NCBI RefSeq assembly: GCF_904846605.1
Contig: NZ_CAJHBI010000002.1
Location: forward strand, 1 to 64,000
DNA: 64,000 bases
Direction of reading: 5' to 3'
Origin: Psychrobacter sp. 72-O-c
GTDB lineage: Bacteria > Pseudomonadota > Gammaproteobacteria > Pseudomonadales > Moraxellaceae
In this document: positions 29,491 to 37,602 of the stretch, in pieces
Layout: each line of letters begins with the position of its first letter
How positions within the stretch are numbered: the first letter of the stretch is position 1
Notes under the pieces: model-generated
Database searches by the model: none
What the model was told of the DNA's origin: nothing
The model's input: only the letters and a program-made list of their open reading frames with translations
Program-made: the position numbers and the translations under genes

Positions 29491-29524
29491 AAAAACCGCT
29501 TTGAGCAATCAAAGCGGTTTTTTT
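29491..29524 (+). terminator. Strong terminator after pnp
   Basis: AAACCGCTTTGA pairs with TCAAAGCGGTTT around the loop GCAA, with seven T. A run of A on the other side could make it work for both strands; the gene on the other side is the macro-domain pseudogene. Confidence 0.92.
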
Positions 29525-29599
29525 ATGGCTTAAAATTTAAAAGTGGTCAGTAATTCAAAATAAATAACTTAGGTGCTTTAATAAGTTAAAAGCTTATAT

Positions 29600-30174
29600 T
29601 TAGAGCGTGATACTTTTAGGAAGGTGCAATTCAATACGTACTTTTGGTAAGTCTTGCAATTGCTGAGTCAGTAGGGGCAAGGTGTCAGCATGCCAATCTA
29701 ACGGTTTGAAATTAGATAAGCTGGAAGCGTCAAATAAAGAGGTATTAGTCATGGTACGCGTGTCATCACGCGGTGAGCTGATAGAAATAAGTGGGCGTGC
29801 TAATAAAGCTATTCTACGAACGCCTTGATAGCGTATCAATGAGGTGAGCTGCTGTTGTAAATCGATAAGAGCGGCTTTTAGCCAGAGGACGCGTGTTGGA
29901 TGATAAGGATGATCTGATATGACAAGGTTGGCAATATAGCTTGGCTGATTACCGTTGTTACTTGCACTTAGCCCTGCGCGCTCACGTTGGCGTTTATGGA
30001 CTAAACAACTACCGATTTTTAGACTGCTATCACGGCAAGCTCGAAGGTAGCGCTGATAATTATCAGGATAAGTAGTACAGGATCTAATAAAATGCCAGCG
30101 CTATTGACCGGTAATATTAGCACTTGTGCATTACTGTTTAAGATAGAGGCATGGGTCGGTTGAAGAATTGCCAT
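29600..30174 (-). pseudogene. Frameshifted macro-domain-like protein
   Basis: The minus strand starts at ATG 30174 with MAILQPTHASILNSNAQVLI and LPVNSAGILLDPVL, then loses frame at about 30070-30072. In the next frame the sequence continues directly as YPDNYQRYLRACRDSSLKIG, then NLVISDHPYHPTRVLWLKAA, GVRRIALLA, PLDWHADTLPLLTQQL and LPKVRIELHLP to a TAA at 29600. The pattern (an N-terminal strand, an SLKIGSC-like segment, xLDWxxxxPLL and LPxVxIEL) resembles macro domains of the DarG type that bind or remove ADP-ribose. Joining the frames needs one inserted base, or an equivalent change. It is a pseudogene or a sequencing error. The family call is by recalled motif likeness. Confidence 0.6.
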
Positions 30175-30361
30175 AACAGATATCTCATGAGAGTAGATTT
30201 TGTAAATGAATAGTCTAAAAAATAAGACAGGCAAAGCATTTTTAAAAAACACCGCAATAGATATATAATTGATCCAATTTTAAAAACGACACAATGCTAC
30301 TGGGTTAGTAGCACGTTGCTACTAGAGTATTGCTTTTATTTTGAATCGGCTATAAGAATTC

Positions 30362-30919
30362 TCATTCTGCAGCATTTTCAGCTGTTTCTTTTGCCTCTAA
30401 CTGAGCGATTTGCTGCTCAAGTAACTTGATTTGCTCAGCTTTCATATCTGTTAATTGTTTATTCATAATGACTTGCTCGGCTGCTAACTTTTCTTTTTCA
30501 GCCAGCCGCTGCTGCTCATCTTCCAAGCGATCAATTTCTTCTTTAGCTAAGCTGTCAGTCTGAGGTAGGGGGGCATTTAAGATAGTATTAGATTTAGGAC
30601 TTTTGTCGTCAGCAGCCTCAATCCCCTCAATGCTCTCATCAATCGCGGCATTATTATCAGCATTATCAGCATTATCAGCATTATCAGCATTATCAATCCT
30701 ATCTTCTCCTGGTATTGAAGCCGATTGAGAGGACTCTGTTGTTGATGGGGTATTTGTAACTGGCGCAGAAGCATCAGGTAAAGATCGTGCCCATACTAAA
30801 TAACCGACTACGATAAGTAGCAACACCAGTAGGGTCGCTATTAATAGTTTTTGGCGTGATTTAGTAGGTTTGGAATTTAAAGATTTGCTTGAGATAGGAC
30901 GCGTTTTTTTGCTTTTCAT
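30362..30919 (-). CDS. Membrane-anchored coiled-coil protein with repeats, unknown function
   Basis: The 185-residue protein has a basic N-terminus (KSKKTRPISSKSLNSKPTKS), one membrane helix at about 29-47 (LLIATLLVLLLIVVGYLVW), a Ser/Thr-rich linker, four NAD repeats near residue 80, and a C-terminal Glu/Gln/Lys-rich coiled coil from about 120 to 178. Topology suggests an N-in inner-membrane anchor with the coiled coil in the periplasm. I do not recognise a family. It is flanked by the macro-domain pseudogene and yheV on the same strand but with gaps of about 185 bp. Confidence 0.6.
   Translation of the reverse strand: MKSKKTRPISSKSLNSKPTKSRQKLLIATLLVLLLIVVGYLVWARSLPDASAPVTNTPSTTESSQSASIPGEDRIDNADNADNADNADNNAAIDESIEGIEAADDKSPKSNTILNAPLPQTDSLAKEEIDRLEDEQQRLAEKEKLAAEQVIMNKQLTDMKAEQIKLLEQQIAQLEAKETAENAAE
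30653..30696 (-). repeat. In-frame 9-bp tandem repeat
   Basis: About five copies of CATTATCAG (plus strand) encode repeated Ala-Asp-Asn in the protein above. Being a multiple of three, copy changes keep the frame. Confidence 0.85.
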
Positions 30920-30999
30920 ACCAGGGTCAATTACTTCAAAAATGAAAGTACCTATATTATAGTAAAATTATAGTAAAGCAAAACTATAGCAAACCAAAA

Positions 31000-31025
31000 A
31001 TCAAAAGCCTATCTATTGATAGGCT
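31000..31025 (-). terminator. Terminator of the prlC-yheV transcript
   Basis: AGCCTATC pairs with GATAGGCT around a 4-nt loop (31006-31025). Read on the minus strand it is followed by TTTTGATTTTTGG. It lies about 80 bp after yheV, closing the prlC-yheV operon. Confidence 0.8.
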
Positions 31026-31103
31026 AAAGGCGTAAACATTATTTGTGTATAGAACTAGCCTTATACGTTTTGAAAGTAGTGCTAGAGATTTAAAAATACA
31101 GCT

Positions 31104-31361
31104 TTAAGTTTTAAATTTTACTGTACCACTAGTACCAGTCGCCATTGCATCGCGGGTTAGCTGATCTTCAGCATGGTTTTTAGCACTAATAGCATCAGGA
31201 TCGGGGCGACGTTCAATATGTCCGCACTGAGTGCACTCGATATATTCATCAGGCTCAGGCGTTACTATATTTACTTGCACCACTGAGTCCATTGTCTGAC
31301 ATTTAGGACAGCTGACCCCTGCTAAGAAGCGCCGTTTAGGCCGGCTAGATTGATAACGCAT
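31104..31361 (-). CDS. yheV: YheV-family zinc-ribbon protein
   Basis: The 85-residue protein has two CxxC pairs, CPKC (near residue 18) and CTQCGH (near 43), forming a putative zinc ribbon as in the DUF2387/YheV family. The order RRFLAGVSCPKCQTMDSV ... ECTQCGHIERRPD follows E. coli YheV. The function is unknown. Its start ATG overlaps the stop of prlC as TGATG, implying translational coupling, and the pairing with prlC is known in gammaproteobacteria. Confidence 0.8.
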   Translation of the reverse strand: MRYQSSRPKRRFLAGVSCPKCQTMDSVVQVNIVTPEPDEYIECTQCGHIERRPDPDAISAKNHAEDQLTRDAMATGTSGTVKFKT

Positions 31362-33583
31362 CAGCTGGCCTCAAGGTTAGTGTGTGCATCGCTGTTGTTA
31401 GAACTGGCAAAACCACTGTGACGCAATAAGGCATCGATACTGGCGCTACGACCCCGAAAATTCTCAAAATTAATTTTAGCGGGTAGGCTGCCACCAACGG
31501 ATAAAATGGTCTCGCGGAAGGCTTTACCCGTAGTAGGATTAAAGATACCTTCTTCTTCAAATTTACTGAACGCATCTGCTGACAATAGCTCCGCCCATTT
31601 ATATGAGTAATAGCCTGCTGCATAACCACCGGCAAAGATATGACTAAAACCATTAGCGAAACGGTTATAGTCGGGGGTTTCCATGATAGCAATGTTACTG
31701 CGCACGCTATCTAAAGTGCTGAGAATACCGTCATAATCTAGCGCTGGTGTGTGCGAATGAATCAGTAAGTCAAACAATGAAAGCTCAATTTGGCGTAGGG
31801 TTTGCATGCCGCTTTGGAAGTTTTTAGCCGCCAATAAGGCATCAAGCTTGTCTTTCGGTAGTGGCTCACCAGTTTCGACATGACTACTAATAAGCGCAAT
31901 ACCTTCAGCGTCCCAAGCCCAGTTTTCCATAAACTGACTGGGCAGCTCAACCGCATCCCACTCTACCCCATTGACGCCTGCGACATCGCCGACCGTCACT
32001 TGGGTTAGTAAATGGTGCAGACCATGGCCAAATTCATGAAATAAGGTCAGCACCTCATCATGGGTGAGTAGACTTGGCTTGCCATCAAGCGCTGGAGTAA
32101 AGTTACCCACCATAAAGCACACAGGTAGCTGATGATGGTTCTGTGCATCATGACTGTAACGCGACTGAAAACCATTCATCCACGCGCCACCACGTTTACC
32201 ACTACGAGCAAATAAATCAAAGTAAAAACCACCTATTAATGCATCGTTTTCATCGAATAGTTGATAAAAACGCACCTCATCATGCCAGCGAGATACTGCT
32301 GGAGCTTGTTCAGCTATGCCATCACTTTTTTGCTCTTGCTGTTGTTCCTTTACGGTAATGCCGTATAGGCGCTCAACAATGGCAAATAAACCATCAATTA
32401 CCTTTGGCAATGGGAAGTACGGACGAATCTCTTCTTGCGACAAGCTAAATTTGTCTTGCTTCACTTTTTCGGCAATATAAGCGCTATCCCATGGCTGTAA
32501 TTCGTTGATGCCATAATCTTTGGCGCTGTCTTGTAATTGTGCTAGATCTTGCTCGGCAGTAGGCGTGGCTTGAGTTGCCAGACTACGCAAAAAGGTTTCA
32601 ACTTCTGGCACACTATCTGCCATCTTAGTAGATAAAGACACTTCAGCATAATTAGTAAAACCTAGCAAATGGGCTTTTTGTTCGCGCAATTGCAAGATTT
32701 GGCTCATGATATCGGCATTATTTAAGGACTCGCCCTTAGCATTGGTATGGGAATCAAACTCGGAAGCGCGGGTCACATAAGCACGGTATAAGGTCTCACG
32801 TAACTCACGATTGTCCGCATGGGTCATGACTGCGATATAAACTGGAATATTTAAAGTGGCAACATAAAAAGGTTCGGGCAGCGCATAAATCTCTGTTTGC
32901 GTAAGCGTACCTTTTTCTAATGCGCTAGCTTTATACTGCTTACCTGCATCGGCTAATAAGTCAAAGCCACTATCGGTCAACCCTGCTAATTGCTCAGGCT
33001 TAAGAGGCAGCGTATAAGCTTGGGTTGCATCCAAAATATGATCTGAGAACGTCGCTGATAAGGTCGATAACTGACTTTGAATATCAGCAAATTTATCTTG
33101 TTCTGCTTTTGGTAATGCTACTCCTGATAACTCAAAGCTCTGTAGCGCCAATTCAATAGCACGCGCACGTGCAGAATCAAGCTGTGCTAAAAATACTTCA
33201 TCATTCACGATAGTTTTATAACGCATAAATAGTGGCTGATGTTGTCCAACACGAGTGCCATAAGCTGATAGCTTGGGTAGCAGTTCATGATGTACATGAC
33301 GAATCTCATCATTACTCATTACGCCATTAAGGTGCGATAAAATACCCCAGCTGCGATCTAGAGCTAGATTGATATGGTCAAACGCCATCACATCAGCTAG
33401 CGCTTGTTCCGCGCTTATTTCGCTACCAGTCTGCTTATCTTTGCTACCGCTATTTATTATTGCTGACAGCTCATCTAAAAAGGTATTGGCTTGATTGATA
33501 GCCGTAGTCACCTGCGCTTGTAGGTCGCTCGGAGTCGCAGTGGCAAAGTCAACAAGGTGCAAATCTGAAGCAAGAGTAGTCAT
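31361..33583 (-). CDS. prlC: Oligopeptidase A (M3 metallopeptidase)
   Basis: PrlC is a cytoplasmic zinc oligopeptidase that breaks down signal peptides and other short peptides. The catalytic motif is VLTLFHEFGHGLHHLLTQ, with a downstream Glu in GVNGVEWDAVELPSQ, and the family segments FGNFTPA-like VCFMVGNFTPALDG and YYSYKWAELLSADAF follow. At 740 residues it is longer than E. coli (680) because of a Gln-rich insert near residue 440. ATG at 33583 is taken; a TTG four codons upstream lacks a proper site. yheV follows with overlapping stop and start. Confidence 0.93.
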   Translation of the reverse strand: MTTLASDLHLVDFATATPSDLQAQVTTAINQANTFLDELSAIINSGSKDKQTGSEISAEQALADVMAFDHINLALDRSWGILSHLNGVMSNDEIRHVHHELLPKLSAYGTRVGQHQPLFMRYKTIVNDEVFLAQLDSARARAIELALQSFELSGVALPKAEQDKFADIQSQLSTLSATFSDHILDATQAYTLPLKPEQLAGLTDSGFDLLADAGKQYKASALEKGTLTQTEIYALPEPFYVATLNIPVYIAVMTHADNRELRETLYRAYVTRASEFDSHTNAKGESLNNADIMSQILQLREQKAHLLGFTNYAEVSLSTKMADSVPEVETFLRSLATQATPTAEQDLAQLQDSAKDYGINELQPWDSAYIAEKVKQDKFSLSQEEIRPYFPLPKVIDGLFAIVERLYGITVKEQQQEQKSDGIAEQAPAVSRWHDEVRFYQLFDENDALIGGFYFDLFARSGKRGGAWMNGFQSRYSHDAQNHHQLPVCFMVGNFTPALDGKPSLLTHDEVLTLFHEFGHGLHHLLTQVTVGDVAGVNGVEWDAVELPSQFMENWAWDAEGIALISSHVETGEPLPKDKLDALLAAKNFQSGMQTLRQIELSLFDLLIHSHTPALDYDGILSTLDSVRSNIAIMETPDYNRFANGFSHIFAGGYAAGYYSYKWAELLSADAFSKFEEEGIFNPTTGKAFRETILSVGGSLPAKINFENFRGRSASIDALLRHSGFASSNNSDAHTNLEAS

Positions 33584-34175
33584 AGAGATGTCCAATATTA
33601 ATGAATGATTCGGTTTACGATTGAATTATTATGTCGATGTTTGTATGTCGTGGTCTACTATTATGAAGGCCTATTTTTATAGACTCTAAATACTAACGAC
33701 TATCTAAAAGATGGGTATGGTTCGGTAAGAATGCAACCCAATAAAGCATAAGCGTTAACTTCATTTTGAAGTAATAAAAATTTCACGTCCTAGCTTTAGG
33801 AGGCCTACGTATTAAGCGTTGGTAGTCGAATTTATAGCTCTGCATGAATAACAGCAGTCCAGACGAGCGACTTTGCAAATACACAATTCTGAGTACCTTA
33901 CTTACAAAGCATCATCATTTGCTTGCAAACTACTCCTACAGCTAGCAAGGTGGAGTTGGTAGCATAGTATTGATCGAGTACAAGTAACCGAATAGTAGAT
34001 AGCATAATAAAAGACGGTCATTAATCTAGGTAATCAGATTAAGTAATCAAGTTTGTTGTTGTATTAGTTCCTGAATCTTGATTCCTGACCAAAAAAGCAA
34101 ATAATAAATTGTTAGTAACATCAAATCGTCATCTTTAGCTAAAGACAATAAAATATAAAATAAGGAGCAGTATTT
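33584..34175. other. 592-bp divergent intergenic region, Balon leader
   Basis: No ORF with a ribosome-binding site was found. Several short A/T-rich boxes (for example CATAAT near 34003) occur, and an imperfect inverted pair CTACTCC ... GGAGTTGGTAG lies near 33930-33963. A long untranslated leader for the hibernation gene is plausible but not demonstrated. Confidence 0.5.
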
Positions 34176-35288
34176 ATGAAAGCGACCCTCAAGAGTCTAC
34201 GTGAAACCAAAGCCAATCCAGCGGTAAGTATCTTCGTTAAAACCCACCGTGAGCATCCTGCCAGTGATAAAGACCCTATTGCTCTCAAAAATCAGTTGAA
34301 AGTTGCCGAAGACCGTTTGATTAACGAATACGATAAGCGTACAGCAACAACTATCCTAGATAAAATTCATGCCGAGCTAAACGAATTCAACCACAATTAC
34401 AACCTTGATACCTTGGCTATTTTTGCTAGTACTGATGATGTACAGGTCGTTCGTATGCCCATTGATACTACAGAGCGCGTTGTAATTTCTGATCGTTTTG
34501 CGACGCGTGATTTGGTACGTGACATGGCCAGTGCTGTCCATTTCTATACTGTGGTACTTACTCGTGATAACGCCCGCCTCATTGAAGCTTCCAATGATCG
34601 TGTTGTCAGAGAATTTAGTAAAGATGATGATATACAAAATAATATGGAAAGTATCGCCTTTCCTGTCGAAAATAACGGCCTATATACGACAGGTGATGGT
34701 GGCTCTGACCGCTCATCAAACAATGAAGACAGTTATTTAAAAGAGTTTTTTAATCAAGTAGACAAAAGCGTACAAGAGCTATGGGGCGAGCATAAGATGC
34801 CGCTCGTCATCGTCGGTGATGTACGCAATATCGGTTACTACAAAGACGTCTGCGACCGTCCAGAAAATATCATTGCGACGGTATCAAATGTTACTGAACT
34901 TGAAGATGGTAGCGCCCAGCATATCATTGATGGGGTACAAGAGGCCGTAGAAGGTTATCGTACCTCGCTACACCAAGCAGCAATAAGTGAGATCGATAAA
35001 GCTCGTGGCGCTGACATGTTACGTACCGACTTACAGGACGTTTACCGTGCGGCCTATCAAGGTGCTGGCGAGACGCTATATGTCCGTCGAGGTTATATCC
35101 AGCCCGCTAAAATTGACGAAAAAGCGCAGACTCTTATGGTCGTCGATGATTCAGCCGCAGATGGTGTCACAGATGATGCAGTTGGTGAGGTCATTGAACA
35201 CGTGATGCATAATGGCGGTGAGGTAGTATTCATGCCCCAAGACATTATGGCAGAAGATCAACCAATCGCTCTTGTGACCCGTTACTAA
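34176..35288 (+). CDS. balon: Ribosome hibernation factor Balon (bacterial aeRF1/Pelota homologue)
   Basis: I recognise this 370-residue protein as Balon, the aeRF1/Pelota-related hibernation factor first described in Psychrobacter. Balon enters the ribosomal A site, with EF-Tu, in cold or stationary cells and keeps ribosomes dormant. The sequence is an archaeo-eukaryotic release-factor-like protein of the baeRF group: an N-terminal alpha/beta domain (NPAVSIFVKTHREH, FNHNYNLDTLAIFAS), a middle domain (HFYTVVLTRDNARLIEA, IVGDVRNIGYYKD) and a C-terminal eRF1-3-like domain (MVVDDSAADGVT, GGEVVFMPQDIMA). No GGQ motif is present, as reported for Balon. AAGGAG precedes the ATG by 9 nt. Identity rests on memory of the family. 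Confidence 0.85.
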   Translation: MKATLKSLRETKANPAVSIFVKTHREHPASDKDPIALKNQLKVAEDRLINEYDKRTATTILDKIHAELNEFNHNYNLDTLAIFASTDDVQVVRMPIDTTERVVISDRFATRDLVRDMASAVHFYTVVLTRDNARLIEASNDRVVREFSKDDDIQNNMESIAFPVENNGLYTTGDGGSDRSSNNEDSYLKEFFNQVDKSVQELWGEHKMPLVIVGDVRNIGYYKDVCDRPENIIATVSNVTELEDGSAQHIIDGVQEAVEGYRTSLHQAAISEIDKARGADMLRTDLQDVYRAAYQGAGETLYVRRGYIQPAKIDEKAQTLMVVDDSAADGVTDDAVGEVIEHVMHNGGEVVFMPQDIMAEDQPIALVTRY

Positions 35289-35362
35289 TTGCTTGATGGC
35301 ATTGATTGAGTCACTTATTTTGACTTAATAAGTTATAAACGACAAATTCAGTATAATATCAG

Positions 35363-35395
35363 AGCATTGGTTCAATAAGAATCAATGCTTTTTTA
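35363..35395 (+). terminator. Strong terminator after Balon
   Basis: AGCATTGGTTC (35363-35373) pairs with GAATCAATGCT (35379-35389) with one wobble pair, followed by T. It sits 75 bp after the Balon stop and before the next gene's chosen start, so the two are separate transcripts. Confidence 0.9.
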
Positions 35396-35444
35396 CCTTT
35401 ATGTTCAACAACTGTTCCTTAATGCTATAAAAAGGATACCCACA

Positions 35445-36257
35445 ATGATTATTCCAAATAATGCTTTAGGTCACACAGTCAAAAGTGTGCAAGCCACTGC
35501 TTCGTTACTCTTACGCGGTGGACGTGGAGTTATGGGCACACCCAATCCTATACAGCCGGAGCAATCGTTAGTCTTGTACGAGCATGAAGCTTGCCCTTAT
35601 TCTCGCCGCGTACGCGAAGTCATGACTCGTCTCAATTTAGATTTTGAGAGTCGTCCTAGCCCGCATAAAGGCCATGTCTATCGTGATGAGCTGAAAGAGC
35701 TGGCGGGTAAAGCGCAAGTACCATTTTTGGTCGATGACAATACGGGTGATCAGATATTGAACTCACAAGCGATTATTAATCATTTGTTTTTGCACTATTC
35801 AAAATTTGGCGCACCACCAAAAAAATATCAAGGACCTATGGGCGATGACAACGCCACCCTTGTCAATAAAGCAACCAGTGTGGTCTCCATGATGCGCGGC
35901 GTCAAAGCAGATCACCCGAAAAAGAACCAAGCACGTGGCAAGCCTGAGAAACCACTACACCTGTACGGTTTTGAAGCCAGTCCATTCTGCCGTTTGGTAC
36001 GCGAAAAATTGAGTGAACTTGAAGTGGGTTATGTCAATCACAGTGTTGCACGTGAGCAGATACAAGACATCGGTGCGTTTGGCTTGCGTCTCAACGTCGG
36101 TAAATATCATCCTGTCAAAGGTGGGAAGCGCGAGCAACTTATGAATGGGATGATGAATGGCAAGCTACAGTTTCCTTACCTTGTCGACCCTAATACTGAT
36201 GCTGAGATGTATGAATCAAAAGATATTATTGATTATTTAGATGAGACTTATGGTTGA
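35445..36257 (+). CDS. Tandem glutaredoxin/GST-fold protein
   Basis: The 270-residue protein carries two GST-N/thioredoxin-like domains in tandem. The first (about 41-118) has LVLYEHEACPYSRRVRE with a CPYS redox motif and VPFLVDDNTGDQILNSQAII. The second (about 171-268) has LHLYGFEASPFCRLVRE, in which the first Cys of the pair is Ser (SPFC), and FPYLVDPNTDAEMYESKDIIDYL. No C-terminal GST helical domain is visible. It likely handles thiol redox or glutathione chemistry in the cytosol. The start ATG at 35445 follows AAAGGA; a longer frame from 35385 would cross the Balon terminator. Confidence 0.78.
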   Translation: MIIPNNALGHTVKSVQATASLLLRGGRGVMGTPNPIQPEQSLVLYEHEACPYSRRVREVMTRLNLDFESRPSPHKGHVYRDELKELAGKAQVPFLVDDNTGDQILNSQAIINHLFLHYSKFGAPPKKYQGPMGDDNATLVNKATSVVSMMRGVKADHPKKNQARGKPEKPLHLYGFEASPFCRLVREKLSELEVGYVNHSVAREQIQDIGAFGLRLNVGKYHPVKGGKREQLMNGMMNGKLQFPYLVDPNTDAEMYESKDIIDYLDETYG

Positions 36258-36658
36258 TAGGCAAAAGCCTAAATGTGCAACTCATATAGCAGCCGTATAA
36301 TAATTAAAGATTACAGCAATTAAAAATCATAGCAATCGGGGGCGAATAGTCACGACCCCTTTATCTTCTTGGTTTCTTGTCTTTTTAACGTAACTATTTA
36401 ACGTAACTGTGAGCTCAACTAAGCCATCAGTTTAATTAGGCTAATAGCAATTTTATTGAGCAATAAAGCGCTTTAAAACTAGCTGTCTTTTCCTGAAATT
36501 CTAGCGTTGATGGTTTGTTAAGTTTTATTGATTAGCGGCATTGTTTTGTCAGCGATGGTTTATGATAGTGATAAGCCAAACGATAGGTAGCACTGTTGTT
36601 GCCGTTTTATTAGCACGTTACTAGTGCCTCGAGAATAATCCTCTTCAATCCTTATTCT
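36258..36658. other. Intergenic, no gene seen
   Basis: The 401 bp between two plus-strand genes are AT-rich. A short GGGG/CCCC hairpin near 36338-36360 with a weak T-run could be a poor terminator. Nothing else is supported. Confidence 0.5.
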
Positions 36659-37432
36659 ATGAATACTGAGTTTATGAATACTACAACCGCTTTTGTTATA
36701 ACCAGCTACAACATTCATAAAGGCATGTCGCCACTGAACCGCCAAGTGAAAATGAAGGGTATTGCCCAAGCACTGGAAGCAGCGGGCGCAGATGTGTTGT
36801 GTCTACAAGAAGTGCAAGGTCAAAATCTGAAGCGTAATATGCAATACAACGAATATCCTGACCAGTCGCAGCATGAGTGGTTTGGCGAGTTTTTGCAGCT
36901 GCAGAACAGCTATGGTAAAAACTCAGAGTATGAAAATGGTCATCATGGTAATGCGGTACTCAGTCGCTTTCCCTTAGATCCGAAGCATAACGTCAATATT
37001 ACTGTTAATAAACTCGAGCAGCGCGGAGTGTTGCACTGTGAGGTACAGCCGATAGGTTGGGACAGGCCAGTAGTCGTATTATGCGCTCATCTCAATCTGT
37101 TCGAGCGCGATCGAATCAAGCAGTATCAGGCAATTAGCGACTATGTACGTAACGAGATTGCCCCTGACCAACCGCTGATTTTGGCTGGTGATTTTAATGA
37201 TTGGAAGAAGATGTCATGTGATAAGCTGGCCACTGATCTCGGTATGACAGAAGCCTTTAAATCCTGTCATGGTAAGTTGTTACCGACCTTTCCGGCGAAG
37301 CTGCCGGTACTGAGCTTGGATCGCATCTATGTGCGTAATCTAATTGTAAAGGATGCCTGGGTACATACTGGTAAACCCTGGTCAACGTTATCAGATCATT
37401 TGCCTATCAGTGCCGAGCTGGCTTTGCCGTAA
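36659..37432 (+). CDS. Endonuclease/exonuclease/phosphatase (EEP) family hydrolase
   Basis: The 257-residue protein has all EEP-fold motifs: SYNIHKGM, ADVLCLQEVQG with the metal-binding Glu, the general acid region NHG..NAVLSRFPLD, VVLCAHLNLFERDR, ILAGDFNDWKK and the final SDHLPI. This fold cleaves phosphoesters of DNA, phospholipids or nucleotides in a Mg-dependent way; the substrate is unknown. The ATG at 36659 or 36674 starts the protein; no strong ribosome-binding site is seen. It is a lone gene. Confidence 0.88.
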   Translation: MNTEFMNTTTAFVITSYNIHKGMSPLNRQVKMKGIAQALEAAGADVLCLQEVQGQNLKRNMQYNEYPDQSQHEWFGEFLQLQNSYGKNSEYENGHHGNAVLSRFPLDPKHNVNITVNKLEQRGVLHCEVQPIGWDRPVVVLCAHLNLFERDRIKQYQAISDYVRNEIAPDQPLILAGDFNDWKKMSCDKLATDLGMTEAFKSCHGKLLPTFPAKLPVLSLDRIYVRNLIVKDAWVHTGKPWSTLSDHLPISAELALP

Positions 37433-37602
37433 TGGCTTTTACTGGTTCATGTTGATTAAAAATAAGCAGTCTGTATCATCAAAGCTATCTATTAAAAATG
37501 TTATTTAATAAAGATGCTGTCTATTAAATAAATTCTAAGAGTGAATAAGATAAAGATCAATTAATAAATAAACCCTGATGAATAAAATAAGGATGTTTTA
37601 CG

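Noticed and set aside
36338-36363. GGGG/CCCC hairpin after the GST-like gene
   Set aside because: The stem is only four pairs and the T-run is interrupted, so a terminator is not claimed.
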